This document shows, in pieces, positions 63,831 through 64,000 of a stretch of DNA of 64,000 bases (the first letter of the stretch is position 1; each line of letters starts with the position of its first letter). The notes beneath the pieces are model-generated. The model saw only the letters and a program-made list of their open reading frames with translations, had not been told where the DNA came from and ran no database searches. The translations under genes and the position numbers were made by a program. Location: NCBI RefSeq assembly GCF_918797505.1, contig NC_092794.1, positions 76,669,345-76,733,344 on the forward strand. The letters run 5' to 3'. The stretch is from Bemisia tabaci (Eukaryota; Arthropoda; Insecta; Hemiptera; Aleyrodidae).

Positions 63831-64000
63831 TGCGTGTAAATATTTGCCACCATTCTCGAAATATTAGCAAGTCTGTAGGTTTCCATATTTTTGGCACACC
63901 CTGTTTTTGGTAGAATATCTTTCCGCAAGGACAATGCACCTTCTCCCTTCCTCGTATGATGGGAGGAAGGGGTGTTTTCTCTGTTCGGGTTAACCCTCCA

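Overview
This is eukaryotic nuclear DNA, almost certainly from an insect. A hemipteran such as a whitefly is my best guess from the kinds of transposon present, but that is inference. The backbone is the 3' part of one spliced gene on the + strand: an animal-type fatty acid synthase (FASN). Eight exons between 3925 and 55984 join in a single consistent reading frame with GT-AG introns. They encode about 562 C-terminal residues: end of the ketoreductase, acyl carrier protein, and thioesterase with its Ser/Asp/His residues. Upstream domains lie outside the window. No second host gene is visible; 55985-64000 is intergenic and repeat-filled.

Nearly everything else is transposable elements inside the introns. 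The 12.6-kb intron 5363-17939 holds a long inverted repeat (arms about 6812-8300 and 14560-17610). Between the arms are a full-length Penelope-like retroelement with an intact 734-codon RT/GIY-YIG ORF (11192-13396, - strand), flanked by inverted terminal repeats that carry a hammerhead-ribozyme-like fold, and a 5S rRNA-derived sequence (14381-14463). The introns before and after the ACP exon carry TA-flanked foldback elements, one ending a few bases from a splice acceptor.

The 30-kb intron 23219-53307 contains the main find: a Polinton/Maverick-type virus-like element whose ends I place at 25721 and 51733. The evidence is inverted termini starting AGTAGGGT and a perfect 6-bp target duplication, TCCAGT. 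Its genes are a protein-primed type B DNA polymerase (+), a conserved unknown ORF (+), an unknown ORF (+), a capsid-like fragment (-), an adenovirus-type cysteine protease (-), a protein with a parvovirus-VP1-like phospholipase A2 domain (-), a packaging-type ATPase with an extra C-terminal domain (+), two copies of a small ORF (+), and a DDE integrase with a chromodomain (+). Several genes are frameshifted or interrupted, so the copy is dead.

The Polinton has itself been a target: a MULE-like foldback (25934-27218, 9-bp duplication, with the empty site kept in the opposite TIR), a second foldback (27585-29148), a 7.8-kb Ty1/copia retrotransposon in the polymerase gene (31651-39498, 5-bp duplication) which is in turn interrupted by a 2.5-kb CACTG-ended element, a hAT-like MITE made almost wholly of TTACCCAC repeats (41179-41649), a CAGGGTTATCC foldback (42002-43298), another repeat (43685-45153), and a foldback in the right TIR (49531-50932). 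The nesting gives a relative insertion history. All family names rest on motif recognition by eye; no database search was possible.
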